Positions 1 to 12,070 of a DNA stretch of 64,000 nt are shown here, one piece after another (the stretch's first letter is position 1; every line of letters starts with the position of its first letter). Below the pieces are notes generated by a model. That model saw only the letters and a list, made by a program, of their open reading frames with translations, was not told where the DNA came from and did no database searches. Source of the stretch: Lepus europaeus (taxonomy: Eukaryota > Chordata > Mammalia > Lagomorpha > Leporidae); contig NC_084836.1 of NCBI RefSeq assembly GCF_033115175.1, forward strand, positions 78,024,253 through 78,088,252. The letters run 5' to 3'. A program made the position numbers and the translations under genes.

Positions 1-76
1 GGGGAAGCCATTGTAATCCATAAGCTGTACATTGGAAATTTATATTCATTAAATAAAAGTTTTAAAAAAAAAGAAA
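1..76 (+). mobile_element. L1 3' end with A tail
   Basis: The segment around GGAAATTTATATTCATTAAA followed by an A run is the sense version of the L1 3' terminus seen antisense near 49970-50010. Only the last bases of the element are in the window. Confidence 0.75.
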
Positions 77-385
77 GGTAATTGATTCAAACATCTATAA
101 GCTTTACTTTCTTACTCTGTTCCCAATAGTATTGTACCTTTTAAGAAACATTTTGATCTCCTGATTGTCAGATTATTCCTTCCAAAATAGGTACTCCACC
201 CACTGTGAACACAGTTGAATACAACAACTCTATACTAAGAGTGGTGGGGATTGTGAAGTTTTACATTATGTGTGTTTTGCCCCCAAGGGGAAACAAAAAG
301 ATATGTTACGTTCTCTCTTGGGGAGAAGGATTCACAGGCAACTACAGCAAATGTCCACTCTGCTTCATGTTTAAAAACATTTCAG
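77..385. other. Intergenic, nothing recognised
   Basis: AT-rich unique-looking sequence; short open frames here have no recognisable similarity. Confidence 0.5.
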
Positions 386-713
386 CGGGGGCGGTGTTGT
401 GGCATATAAGGCTAAGCCCCATCTCCAGCGCTGGGATCTATATGGGTGCTGGTTCGAGTCCCGGCTGCTCCTCCTCTGATCCAGCTCTCTGCTATGGCCT
501 GAGAATTCAGTGGTAGATGCCCCAAGCCCTTGTGGGTTTCCCATGTGGGAAACCTGGAACAAGCTTCTCATGCCTGGCCTAAATTGGCCCAACTCCAGCT
601 GTTGCAGCTAATTTGGGGCGTTGCCTGTGGTTGGAGGCCCTCCCTCTTTGTCTCTCCCTCTCTCTGTGTAACTCTGACTCTCAAATAAATAAGTATTAAA
701 AAAAAAAAAAAAA
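386..713 (+). repeat. CSINE, full length
   Basis: Starts with the tRNA-like head (GGTGTTGTGGCATA) and ends with a CT-rich zone, TCAAATAAATAAG and a run of A. Confidence 0.93.
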
Positions 714-867
714 ACTTCTGGCTTCTTGATGTGGGCATCTGAGAGATGTGCCATGTCAGCTTCTCACTGCGTCACTGTGGAACAGCCACAAGCCCCGTAA
801 CATTGTCCCTTGTCACGTGTCCCAAGACCGTGGTGGTGTTTGTTTGTGTGCAGACATATCATATTTC

Positions 868-1165
868 ATTGTATTTCAAATAGAGAGGAAGAGAGAGAGA
901 GAGATTCCATCTACTGGTTCACTCCCCAAATGGCCCCAACAGTGTGCACTGGGCCAGGAAAAGCCAGGAGCCAGGAATCTTCATCTGGGTCTCCCATGTG
1001 GGTGGCAGGGGCCCCAGTACTTGAGCCGCCTGCACCCCCTCCTTGCACAGAGAAGCAGGGCTGCTGTGGTCCCTGCAGCAGGGAACACGGCTCCCGGGCT
1101 CACATGTGGAGCTGGGGCTCCCACCCAAGTGCTCCATGTCCTGCAGGCCAGGCAAGGATGTGGAG
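868..1165 (-). repeat. Old CSINE
   Basis: Antisense order: GA tract, CACTCCCCAAATGGC, CCAGGAGCCAGGAA; the head end is badly diverged. Confidence 0.75.
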
Positions 1166-1395
1166 GTTGTCCGCCCTCAGAGCCAACCTTAGCGGGCGTC
1201 ACAGTGCCTTGAGGACCAGCTGTGCTCCAGACAAGTGGCCTGGTGCTAAAAGCACGTCAAGGTCTCTCACCCCTACCCCGCTCCTCGCTGCCTCCCCCTG
1301 CAGAGCGGGTCTCCAGGGCCACAACCCAGCTTGGCTGAAACTCACAGCCCTGGTACCCTCAACCGCCAGCACACGCTGGTCTCTCCATGTTGTAA

Positions 1396-1705
1396 AGAGC
1401 TTTATTTATTTATTTTGAAAGAGATACAAAGAAGGAGAGACAGAGAGAGAGATCCCACATCCACCAGTTCACTCCCTACATGGCTACAACAGCCTGGCCT
1501 GGCTCAAGCCAGGAGCCAGGAAATGCATCCGGGTCTCCCACATGGCTACAGGGCCCACACCCTGGGCCACCTTCTGTGCTCTCCCAGGCACATTAGCAGA
1601 GGGCTGGATCAGAAGTGGAGCAGCCAGAATCGACCCAGCACTGATATAAGATGCCAGTGTCGCAGGTGGCAGCCCTCCTGCGTACCCCATAAAGCCAGCC
1701 CCATG
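1396..1705 (-). repeat. CSINE
   Basis: TTTATTTATTTATTTTGAAA tail complement, GA tract, and head complement ending AAAGCCAGCCCC. Confidence 0.9.
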
Positions 1706-2278
1706 GGCCGGTCTTGCGTCTGTCCCTGTGCCGAGGCTGCTGGGCCCCAGACAGCAGGGCCAGTGCTGACACACACAGGGAAGGGAGGTGCAGAGCAGCG
1801 GCCATTCCTCGGCAATGGCCTCCTCATCGCAGACCAGTGACGCTTAGGAAGGTTCTGGAACCACAGGCTCATCTCCCAGAGCCTCCTGGGATGCCCAGGG
1901 AGCACCTGCCTTGCACCTCTTGAGCCTGTGTCCTAGATCAGGATCTGCCCTGGGGCCTCCTCATTCAGGTCTCCTCTAACCCACAGAGCTCTGAGAGAGC
2001 AGCTGGGGCCTGGCCGTGTCCTCAGCTGGGCCCCTCGCTCCCATGGCTGTGCCTTCCTGTCCTTCCTTCCTTCCTCCCTCGTGGGCAGAGACGACAGAGT
2101 TCCCACTCGGACTGGGGGAGGCGAGGCCACGCGAGGGCAGGGACAGGGTGTCCTGGAGAGGAGGCCCGGAGGGAGGAGTCTGCGGCCAGCAGGTGAGCTC
2201 AAGGCCAGGCCAGCCCGGAAGGCTCCTGGGTGTTCCAGAGCTGGGGGAACGGAGGCGGAGGTGCCGGCTCCTGCAGCA
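1706..2278. other. GC-rich region upstream of CST9
   Basis: Presumed promoter and 5' UTR region of CST9. No TATA box is obvious near the start codon. The CST9 frame is open back to an ATG at 2081, but that N-terminal part is low-complexity and unlike any cystatin. Confidence 0.4.
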
Positions 2279-2518
2279 ATGTCCTGGCGGCCTGGGAGTT
2301 GGGCTCTGTCCTGGGCGCTGCTGCCCCTTCTCCTCGGCTTCCGGCTGCTGCAGACCCACTCTGTGATTACTGAAGAGCAAAATGACCTAGCCGACCGAAA
2401 AGTGATGAACACTTACCTGCCTGCCACGGTGGAGTTCGCCTTGTACACTTTCAACCAGCAGAGCAAGGACGAGCAGGCCTACAGGCTGGAGCGCATCCTG
2501 CGATCCTGGAGGGACAAG
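2279..2518 (+). CDS. CST9: CST9 coding exon 1
   Basis: Encodes residues 1-80: signal peptide, N-terminal segment and the long helix. It ends GAC AAG before the donor GTGGGT. Phase 0. Confidence 0.93.
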
Positions 2519-5500
2519 GTGGGTGAGGCCCCTCCCTGCTGCCTGCCTCCTGCCTGGGACGCAGAGGGGGAGGGCAGGAAGGGGCAGTGGGTTCTGATCA
2601 AGGTGACCAGCCTGTGCCTCAGCCACCTAACTTGTCAGTACACACGGCCTCATAAAATTGACTTCCCCCTTCAGGAAGAATAATACTCGAATTTTTGTAT
2701 TCATTTATAATTATTTATAATTATAATTTTTTCAAAAGTTTATTTATAACTATTAGAATATTTTCAAAATGTCTGTGTCAGAGTCTGCTGCGGAGTAGGT
2801 GTCTTACCCAGTCTCCATGATCCCGATGTCATGGGGCTGAAGACTGAAGTCCAGGTGATCACCAGTGAGGAAGAGGCCTCCTAACGAGCAAAAGTGGAGG
2901 AAGGAAGCTGGGAACGGAGTCGTAAACAATATTGAAGAGTTATGTAGAAAGACAGAGAACGAGCCAAGGTCTTCAGGAGCAGGCCTTTCCGGCCCTCAGT
3001 GCCAGGGCTGCCGGGTGCTCAGAACCTCTCCTCTGATTGGCACCTGCTCGGGGCTGTCGCTGCTCGGACCCGATCCTGATTCACACTCTCGCTCAGTCCC
3101 CTCGGGGCGCTGACTGTCCTCTGTCAACCTTCTGTTGTTTTTTTATTGTTTTTTTGACAGGCAGAGTGGACAGTGAGAGAGAGAGACAGACAGAAAGGTT
3201 TTCCTTTTCGGTTGGTTCACCCCACAGTGGCCGCTGTGGGCAGCGCACCACGCTGATCCGAAGCCAGGAGCCAAGTGCAGTGCCCAAGCACTTGGGCCAT
3301 CCTCCACTGCCTTCCCGGTCCACAGCAGAGAGCTGGCCTGGAAGAGGAGCAACCGGGACAGAACTGGTGCCCCAACCGGGACCAGAACCCGGTGTGCCAG
3401 CGACACAGGCAGAGGATTAGCCTATTGAGCCGCGGCACCAGCCTCTCTGTCAACCTTCAAACAAGACTGTGATGTCAACCCGGGCTGGGGCAGGGACAAG
3501 GGGTGCAACTGCCTAGCAGGGACCTCTGCTACAGGGGACATGGGACAGGGCTCTGCCTCGCTCAGCACTGGGAGCCTAGAAGAAGGGCCCAGGACCAACC
3601 CTGCTCAGAGCCTCAGTGCAAACCTCTGAGTGAGTCTGAGGGTTGAGCTGCCCCGGGTAACCCATACAGGAAGTCTGACCCTGAGCTGCTGGGTCAGGTG
3701 GGAGGGTTGAGGCCATGGCTGTCACGTGGTGGAGCACACGGACTGAAGGCAATTGGATGGCTTGAGAAGACGGACAGAAAATGTGAAGGTGCCTTTAGGA
3801 TGAGGGCAGAAAGTGTTTCCTGAAACCATTATGGCACTGGCTGGCTGCTTCTTCAGCCCTGTGGGGCCCTTGGCTTGATGTGGGCAGGAGTAAAGACTGA
3901 CAGTTGGCCGGCGCCACGGCTCAATAGGCTAATCCTCCACATGCGGCGCCAGCACTCCGGGTTCTAGTCCCAGTCGGGGTGCTGGATTCTGTCCTGGTTC
4001 CCCTCTTCCAGGCCAGCTCTCTGCTGTAGTCCGGGAGTGCAGTGGAAGATGCCCTAAGTCCTTGGGCCCTGCTCCTGCATGGGAGACCAGGAGAAGCACC
4101 TGGCTCCTGTCTTTGGATCAGTGCGGCGCGCCGGTCGCAGCAGCCATTGGAGGGTGAACCAACGGCAAAGGAAGACCTTTCTCTCTGTCTCTCTCTCTCA
4201 CTGTCCACTCTGCCTGTCAAAAAAAAAAAAAAAAAAAAAAGACAGCTCCCTCAGAGCTGAGATTTGCTTCTCAGAGCCTGAGAGGATTCTTCAAGTCCTC
4301 AGTAAGCCAGAGACCCGCAAGCTCTGGGTCCCTGCCCTGGGAGAGGTAGGTGGGTGGGTTGAGACACAAGGCCAGAGTCAATGTGAGAGAGGGGCTGAGG
4401 TGCAGGATCGGGGAGGAAGAGACGCCCTGTGACAACCTGCCCGTGCCGGCCTCCTCCATCATGCCTGCTCCTCCATCTGAAAGCCCCCAAGCAGTGAAGG
4501 TCACCCAGGCTTATACATAAGGAGTCGTCCTAGGCCAAGGGCATGCCTTCCCATGGAGGAGGAGTGTGGGTCTCTGCCTGTCCTGAGCACTGTGGTTACT
4601 TCCGGGCGTGCTGAGCTATGAGTCAACTTGAACCTCTTTGTCCTCAGACACAGTATTATGACATCGTGTTCTCCATGGAACTGTTGCTGCGCCGAACCAC
4701 GTGTGGCAAACTGGAGGAAGACACGGAGAACTGCCCCTTTGAAGACCGCCCTGAGCAGAGCCGTGTAAGGACTCACACAAGCTTCCTATTCCCCATGCTT
4801 ATGGTAGTATGGGTGCCCAGGGGCCACCCAGCCCTTCTCTGGGACCTGCAGGCCTGAGCCCACAGCAGGCACAATCTCACCACCTGCCTGAGTGTCTTCA
4901 TGGGAGTCTGGCCAGGCTGGGAACCCAGGGCATCCCTTGAAGGCCCACACCAATCTGAGCCTCCCAACCTGGCCCACTCACGGGCAGGTGTCTGATCCCC
5001 GGGCCTCATGGCCTCTGACAGCTCCTCTTGTCCCTAGTCCCAGAGCCCTGGCTCCTATCATGAAGCCCCATCACTGGTCCTCATTCCCACCGCTCCCCTG
5101 CCTTCTGCAAAAGGAGCCCAGTGAGGCCCTGCATCAGGATTTCCAGGGTCTCCTGCACTGAGCTGGACTCCAGGGAATGGGGGCTGAGGGCATCCCCACT
5201 GTCCGTTCTCCCAGGCCCTGTCCTGGCCCAGCTGGGCGCCTTATACCAAGGGCTGGTGCTGCTGCAACAAAGACATCTCTGCTCCCCCAAGTGCACCCCA
5301 TGGTGACGTTAACTAAGGGCTTAGCCCGTTGCATGCATTGGAGAGTAGCTCTTACCTGGAGCAGCGTCAACCTCTCCTCCTGGGGTCTGATCCACACCTC
5401 TTGCCCTATTCGTTCCTGGAGACCGCTGGCCACGATTTTCCCTGGAGGAGTGGAGACACTGGTGTCCTTGGGTCTGGAAGAATCCTCAGACCCTGGGGAA

Positions 5501-5761
5501 GTCTGCAGCTGCCCAGGGGTCATGCTGTGGAACCAGGTCTGGGGCCAGGCCAGCATCCCAGGGAAGGGCCACGTCGCCAGGTTGAGCTGGGTGCTGGGTT
5601 CTGAGCCAGAGCCCCACGGCCCCCAGCCTTCTAACTCGTTCCTGTCTGTGCTGTGTCCTCAGAGCTTCACCTGCTTCTTCACTGTCCGCACTCTGCCCTG
5701 GATGACCAAGTTTGACCTCTTCAACAAGACCTGCTCGGAGGCCTCCCCGGACACAGACTGA
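2279..5761 (+). CDS. CST9: Cystatin-9 / cystatin-9-like (testatin-type), 3 exons, complete
   Basis: Join 2279-2518, 4648-4764, 5663-5761, giving 151 residues. Secreted type 2 cystatin of the testatin group, which in mouse is expressed in the developing and adult testis (established knowledge). Residues 1-28 form a signal peptide with a Leu-rich core. The stretch YLPATVEFALYTFNQQSKD at 46-64 matches my memory of human CST9L almost exactly. Cysteines 99, 109, 123 and 143 give the two type 2 disulfides; PW is at 131-132 and an N-glycosylation sequon at N140. The QxVxG loop is absent (RSWRDK there), so papain-type inhibition is not expected. Donors are GTGGGT and GTAAGG, and both acceptors end in CAG. 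The start was chosen because it opens the signal peptide with G at -3, although the frame stays open upstream to an ATG at 2081. Human has CST9 and CST9L from a late duplication; one-to-one orthology cannot be decided here. Confidence 0.93.
3137..3443 (-). repeat. CSINE, young type with CTGCCTGTC-A tail
   Basis: Lies in CST9 intron 1. TTTTTGACAGGCAGAGTGGA begins the tail complement; it ends GAGCCGCGGCACCAGCC. Forms an inverted pair with the copy at 3907. Confidence 0.94.
3907..4240 (+). repeat. CSINE, young type
   Basis: Sense copy in CST9 intron 1, from GGCCGGCGCCACGGCTCAAT to a 20-base A run after CTGCCTGTC. Confidence 0.95.
4648..4764 (+). CDS. CST9: CST9 coding exon 2
   Basis: Encodes residues 81-119, including the FSMELLL strand and the first disulfide pair (TTCGK, ENCPF). 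The acceptor is TGTCCTCAG and the donor GTAAGG. Length is 39 codons, against 38 in CST8 and CST13. Confidence 0.93.
5663..5761 (+). CDS. CST9: CST9 coding exon 3
   Basis: Encodes residues 120-151 with SFTCFF, the PW dipeptide and NKTC, then TGA. The acceptor is GTCCTCAG. Confidence 0.93.
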   Translation, partial: SFTCFFTVRTLPWMTKFDLFNKTCSEASPDTD

Positions 5762-5963
5762 GCTGCAGGCCTGGCCAGGCCTTCCTCTCCCTGGGGACAA
5801 CAGCGCTCCCAGTGAGCCTGAGGCTGCTCTTCCGGGGCTCAGCATCTCCGACCTTCTTTGCTCTCTGTCTCTCTCTCACTGCTGTTCCAGGATTCCTGAG
5901 TGGCACCTGGACCCTGTCCCTGGACTGTCCACTGCTGCCCAGCTTCACGGTGTAGAATCAGTC

Positions 5964-5969
5964 ATTAAA
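5964..5969 (+). terminator. Polyadenylation signal ATTAAA for CST9
   Basis: An ATTAAA hexamer about 200 bases after the CST9 stop, followed by a TG-rich stretch (GCTGTGCTTCTCTG), fits a short 3' UTR. A second candidate, AATAAA, lies at 6847-6852. Neither use is proven. Confidence 0.6.
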
Positions 5970-8379
5970 GCTCAGCGTTTCCAGATGGCTGAGTGCTGTG
6001 CTTCTCTGTACTGGCCTGGGCCGCGATGGTGTGGCTCTCAGCTGGGCAGCCCTGGGGACATCAGGGTTGCAGATCTTCCCCCATGCTGGGCCTCCCCGGG
6101 GACTCCAGGGACTCAGCACATGCCCTTCTGAGCTTCTAACTCAGGGCTCATGGAGATGACCCAGGTGGCCAATGGTGCAGTGTTTGTGACCTCCCAGGGA
6201 CCCACAGGCACCATGGAGCTCACACAGGGCCTCCCATCCCTCATTGCACCTGTGGAATCTCTGGCATCTCATGGGATCCACGTGTAATCGACATTTCAGA
6301 CACAGTGACGCCTGCTCCTGAGGACTGCCCGGCTCAGTCTCCTGAGCAGGGTCAGCATGTACTTCCTGTGAACAGCTGAAGAGTAACCATGTTTGTGCAC
6401 CACCCTGTGTCCTCCTGCCCCCCACGACCCTTTCCTCCTATATGAAAGCAGGCATAGCCCATATGTAACAAAGGAAGAAAGGCTGTGTTCCAGGGAGACT
6501 TTATTCACACAAGGCAGCATGGGGCTGCCACCGCCCCTGGGCCATCATGGCCAATCCTTGCCATTCAGCCTCTCGAGGTGCAGGCACCTGCAGTTGGGCC
6601 CCAAGCACCCACAGCTGGCAGCTCCTACCACATCCCCATGACTTCGCCAGCTCAGCCCGGGCTTCTCCGTGCAGCTGGAGGAGCTCTTGTCGGCAGAGAG
6701 GTGTTCCCTGTGAGAGTGGGCAAGCTCACGTGGCAGGCCACACTTCCACTTTTGGGTGTGGGGCACATGAGTGTCCGGCGTTCCCAGCCTCAGGCCGCCC
6801 AATTCTGAGATAAATTTCCCATGGGATTGTTCAGCATCCCCAGTAGAATAAATTCTTGTGCTCCCCGCCTTGTGAGCCATGGATCATGCATGCATCCCTG
6901 AACGCATCCGTCTATGATTCTGAGTCCACAATGGGAGATCCTGGACATGACGTGAGCTGTGGTGGGGCCATCATGGCCTCCATGGAGACACTACTGTGTC
7001 CTCCCCAGAGCCCTCGGTCCCAGGTACCATGACATGGGAACCAGGCGTGGGCTCCCTCACTGCACATCCACCCTGCAGAGGGGACACAATGCTGCTCTTG
7101 GTCCCCTCGGGACTCTAGATGGCCCACATCTGCCTCACCCTAGACCTCATCAGGGTTTTCTTTATGCCACCCCATTGCCTGCTGCCACCCACACTCTCCC
7201 CTCAGATGACTGCAGAGCCACACCCAGCTGAGCCCGCCTCCGCTGAGTCCAACAGTGCTTTCCACTGGGCACCCCCACTCACTGCATTCCAACTCCTTGG
7301 CGGCTGTCAGGACAGGGTCTTGGCTGGGTGGGTGGGTGGGGTCAGTCCTTTGGGGCCATTCTCATTCAGAATCCAACCTAAGCAGAGCCTGCCTTCCTTG
7401 CACGACTAACCTACAAGATGCCTTCCAGCTACCGGCTCCTGAATGAGATTCCACGGTGGGTGTTTGTCAGTTCCTGCACTCCCGGGAGGGGGTTTCCACT
7501 GTTTCTCCAGGGTCCCGAGCCATGGTGTGTCCTGGTGGCTCTGGCCACCTGTGAACACTTGGGAAAGAACGCCCTCCCTGGACTTTACCAGCGGTGCTTT
7601 CCTCCTACAAGCGGCCACCTGGCCCTTCCTCTCTCCGGGGTCTGTGTAGGGCATGACCAGAGAATCAGGTCCATGGATGCTGAGGGAGGCCATGCTGCAG
7701 ACTCCTGGGCAAACGCCCTGTAAGTGGACAAGGCCAGAGACGGGCTGGGAGCACCCGGTCAGCAGCATCCCCCGGCCTGAGTTTCAGGAAGGCAAGGGGC
7801 CAGTGTAGCATCCTGAGCTTCCTCCTCCTTCTTGAAAATCAGCTGTCACCCTACTCTGCACCCTCCTTTGCTTCCAGCCCCAATTTCCCAAGCATTTCCA
7901 CAGACTGACCCCAGAGGAATGCGAATGAAATCAAATGAGGCATTCGAGGAAAATAGAAAAATCAACTTAGCTCCACGCGCTCTTGTTTCGCACTGTGACC
8001 CCCTTACCTGCAGCAAGGACATATGGACATGCTTCTCGTCTTTTCCATGGGGTTGGGGCCCAGGGAACAGCCCTGGAGACATTCAATGTGGAACTGAACA
8101 CAAAGCAACAAGGAGTGGGAGACCTCAGTGAGATAGGCGAAGAACAGAGAGGTGGAGTCGGCCTGGGGATCGCGGACCACATCCCAGCTGTCAGCAGGTG
8201 GCACAAAGTGAGGACCCTCTTGCTGCAGCCCCGCAGGGCAGAAAGACGAAGGGCAAGTGCATCCCAACAGCGCCGGAAGCCTCAGCTTTGTCTTGCCCAC
8301 AAAGTACAAGCCCTCACAGCCTCTGAAGCAAACCCCCACCCCCAATCCCTTAATACATTGGCAACCCGAACCCCAGCAG
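5970..8379. other. Intergenic region downstream of CST9
   Basis: About 2.4 kb of GC-moderate sequence with no recognised exon, SINE or RNA gene. Open frames here are short and have no cystatin pattern. Confidence 0.5.
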
Positions 8380-8389
8380 GAACACTCCC

Positions 8390-9145
8390 TGAGTTTGCTT
8401 CAATAGAGTTTTCAGTTTCAATTGGCATCAACAACTATGTATATTGACCAGGGGATGGTGTGGTATTTCAAAGCATGTGTGTGTACAAGGTATAATGGTC
8501 AGATCAGATCATTGGGATGGCTGTCCCCTCAACTGTTTGTCTTAGAAGCAGTTAAAATCCTAGTAGCTCCGTGGAAATACACTCTGGAGCATAGCTTGTC
8601 CAGCGGCAGCCCTGTGCCTGCTGATGGCTCTCACTCCAACTCCCATCCTCCACCCCTCCCCAGGCTTGGGAACCCCCTTAGAGTCTCCACTTCCTTGAGA
8701 TGTAACTTTTGAGCTCCCCACACCTAGGGAAGAACAATGAAGCTTTGCTCTCTCTGAGCCTGACTTGTTTCTTTTAACATAGCCTCCTCCAGTTCATCCC
8801 TGTTGCTACTGAGGACATAACTTCATTGTTTTATAGCTGAATGATGTTCCACTGTGCATGAGAACACCCGCCACATTTTCATTATCCATCCATCATCCAG
8901 GGCCCCTCGGTTGATTCCCTGTCTTGGCCATTGGGAACAGTGCCACAGTAAACGTGGGGGCACAGTCAGCCCCTGGACACACTGACTTCCCTCCCTTTGA
9001 ATCTCTACCTAGAACCGGAATGCTACATTATCTGGTAGTCCTACTTAGAGGTTCTGTGGGAGTTCCCTGCTGTTTTTCCTATCGGCTGTTCTACTTTAAA
9101 TTACTATGGAAGGTCCTCTCCTTTTCCTCTCTGCAAACTATTCAT
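8390..9145 (-). mobile_element. Old L1 3' fragment (L1MA/MB-like)
   Basis: Antisense L1 landmarks in order: GATCATTGGGATGGCTGTC, GCTGAATGATGTTCCACTG, GGTTGATTCCCTGTCTTGGC and GTAAACGTGGGGGC. The divergence suggests an age before the lagomorph radiation. Confidence 0.75.
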
Positions 9146-9159
9146 CAGCTATGGAAAAA

Positions 9160-10799
9160 CAATGACAGGGGGTGAAGGAGAGGGAAGGGTGAGGATGGGA
9201 CCAGGCTGGCTGAGTGAGCCCTGGTGTGACCGAGACAATAGAGGGGCCAGCATGGAAGGCAACTCACGTGTCCTTGTGTCCCCACATTCCCCCTTGCCTC
9301 CATGCTCACGTAGAAACGTTGCCAGCCATGGCTCAGTAACAATTCAGATATTCCGTGAGCCAAAGAACTGTCTTGATTCCAGGTAGGTGTGCATGCCCTT
9401 TGGCTGAGCTGAATCTAAACCAATGTGCTGCTCACTTCAGACATGGGCAGTAAGTCCTGCTTGGCCCCACGTCATAGGTGTTGTGGGTGAGATGGATGCC
9501 CAGGTGCTCAACTGGACCATGTGGGTTCAGCAGAAAGAACCCCTCCTTACAGGTGTTCATGGGATTGGTCAGCCCCAGCCAGGAGCAAACGAACAAAAGC
9601 CAGGGTGTGGGAGCAGGTACTCACACTCCCCATGCTGGGGGCAGAGGTAGGCAGAAAAGGTGCGGTTTGCAGGTACTCTGGGGAGCAGCAAAGTGAGCTT
9701 CACCCCCCTCTCCGCCCCCAGGGCAGGGGAAAGCATGTGAACAAGAATTGCTTAATGGTGTCTGCAGAACATAGGGGTGCAGAGCAAAGCCCCGAAAAAC
9801 ACCCCTGGAGCCAGGCTTCCCATGCAGGGGGCCCCAGGCTGCCCCCACAAACGGACCTGAGCCTCACATTATGTGAGTTCCCCCAGAAGCTAAACCTGAG
9901 ACATAAATTCAAGTGCAAGTAGCTGATTCAGAAGTGACCCCAGAAGGCACCCGAAGGGTAACACAGGAGGCAGCCTGTGATGGAGTGGGTCATGGTGTGG
10001 ACCGCTGGGGCTCCAGCTTGCCAGAGAATGGGGTCAGCGGGCTGGGGTGTTTGTCCTATGGATTGTGCCACCAGCTGAGAGCCTCTACCAGGGGCACTGC
10101 CTCCTGGATGCACCTGCCTGCCTGCCTGCCTCTCACTGGCAAAGCAAGCCCTGAGGAGCAGAGATTCCGACAGAGGCAGCGAACCTTCCTGAGAAGAGCC
10201 CTGGCCAAGGACTCAGAAGCAGCTCGGGACCTCAGCAGCTCTTTCCCTCATCTGGGCTGCGTCCTGGCCCTAGTTCCCTGGCTGGCCTCCATCTGCTGCA
10301 CCACCGCTCAGTCTCCACAGCTAAGGTCCAGGAAGGGCCTGTGTCAGGCCAGGCCAGCCCCTTCCTCACCTGGGCTCCCTTCAGTGACTCCCGCCTCCGA
10401 GCGTGCACATCGTCAGGGAGCAGGGCTTGGTCTGGGTGACCAGCAGCACCAGGAAGAGGAGATGTCTGTGCGACATCTAAAGCTTGGGGACAAAGGACGT
10501 TGTGGCTCCCGTCTTGGTCTCTGGGGCCGCTCTGTCTGGAGGAAGCCGGCCACCACACAAAGCACCCATGCAGCCCGCTGGAGAGGTCAGAGAAGGACAG
10601 TGACATCTGGTCAACAGCACCCTGGGAGTGGGCAGCCTCCGAGGCAGATTCCCCAAAGCCAACCAAAGCTTCAGGTAGCGGTGCAGGGTCCACACCTGAG
10701 CATGACCTCATGAGAGGCGTATCTGGAGGCACAAGGCTAAGCCACCTCCAATTCCTGGATCACAGACACCACGACAGATATTTTTAAAAAAGTGCCTGA
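9160..10799. other. Intergenic, unresolved
   Basis: GC-rich, with a short TGCC tract near 10120. A 266-codon open frame crosses 9913-10713 without recognisable domains, and a 166-codon frame opposes it. Judged non-coding. Confidence 0.45.
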
Positions 10800-11120
10800 G
10801 GGGCTGATGCTGTGGCACAGCTGTTAAAGCCGCCAGCATCCCATATGGGCACTGGTTTGAGTCTCGGCTGCTCCACTTCCAATCCAGCTCCCTGCTAATG
10901 CAACCAGGAAAGCAATGGAAGATGGCCCAAGTGCTTGGGCTCCTGCACCCCTGTGGGAGACCTGAAAGAAATGCCTGGCTCCTGGCTTCGGATCGGCCCA
11001 GCTCCAGCCATTGCAGCTATTTGGGGAGTGAACCAGCAGATGGAAGACCAACCTCTCTCTGCCTCTCTCTCTCTGACTCTGTGTAACTCTGCTTTTCAAA
11101 TAAATAAATCTTTTAAAAAG
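10800..11120 (+). repeat. CSINE with imperfect target duplication
   Basis: Flanked by AAGTGCCTGAG and AAATGCTTGAG. Ends with CTTTTCAAATAAATAAATC. Confidence 0.93.
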
Positions 11121-11169
11121 AAATGCTTGAGCTACTAACTGGGTGATTTCTCATGCATTAGATAGCATC

Positions 11170-11455
11170 CAACTGTGAACACACACACATTCTCACACAT
11201 ACACACATTCACACACACCCATAAATGCACTCACATGCACCACACGCATACACACCCACAATTCACATACACTCACACTCATGTGCACCACACTCACGCA
11301 CAATTCACACATACACTCACATACACCACACTCATATGCTAACACACATGCATCACACTCACATGTACAATTCACAATACACTCACACTCATGCACCACA
11401 CACACTCATATGCACCACTCACACACACTCATGTGTACCACACTCACACCACACT
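11170..11455. repeat. CA-rich tandem tract
   Basis: Irregular ACACTCACAC/CATGCACCAC repeats, about 0.5 kb past the CST13 3' end. The His/Thr-rich open frames here come from the repeat. Confidence 0.93.
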
Positions 11456-11776
11456 TGGGCTCCTCTCCATGCACGATTCCTCTTGCACTCTTTTCTGCCT
11501 CAATTCCAAACCAACCCAAATCTCCACAGGGCGCACGTCTGTCTATGGTTGTGTCTGGGGTTAAGCTCCCCTGTGTCTAGGTTGCTGGGCTGCCTCTCCC
11601 CCAGGAGTCCTCGAAAGAGAGTTTTCTGTGGAAACCCACGGGTGGCAGCAGGAGCCCCAGCGCCGTGTGGAAAGTGCCCGTCAGGCTTGAGGCCTCTGAG
11701 GTCGCATATCCCGAAATCCATGTCAGAGAGCAGCAAGCCATGCTCTGAGTTTGGCAAGGTGCATAAACAATGTCAC

Positions 11777-11782
11777 TTTATT
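11777..11782 (-). terminator. Polyadenylation signal AATAAA for CST13
   Basis: On the minus strand a canonical AATAAA lies about 205 bases past the CST13 stop, a normal distance for this family. Confidence 0.7.
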
Positions 11783-11986
11783 GAAAACAAGTTGTTCTTT
11801 TGAAAGGCGTGATGCCTTTTCACAAGTAGCCTTTTCACACGTGCCTGTCCATGAGAAGGCTCCACACTGGCACAAGAGAACACAACGTGATGACGTCAAC
11901 AGGTCCTCCATGCCATTTGGATGTCTTGCAAATGTCCTCACTTCTTAAAAACGGGAGCGAGTGAGGCTGAACGTGCTAGGACCTAA

Positions 11987-12070
11987 TTAGATGTCTCGGC
12001 ATTTTTTCTTTAGCATGGTGAGTTCAAATTTCCATGGCTTGGAACTCACAATAAAGGTACACAAAAGCAT
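11987..12070 (-). CDS. CST13: CST13 coding exon 3
   Basis: Encodes residues 115-141, MLLCTFIVSSKPWKFEL and then a Lys-rich end with the last Cys, followed by TAA. Too short to stand out as an open frame; found by looking for the C-x-F...PW pattern behind a CTTAG acceptor. Confidence 0.93.
   Translation of the reverse strand: MLLCTFIVSSKPWKFELTMLKKKCRDI

Noticed and set aside
9913-10713. 266-codon open frame on +
   Set aside because: GC-rich, no signal, domain or family resemblance, opposed by a 166-codon frame; typical of GC-rich non-coding DNA.
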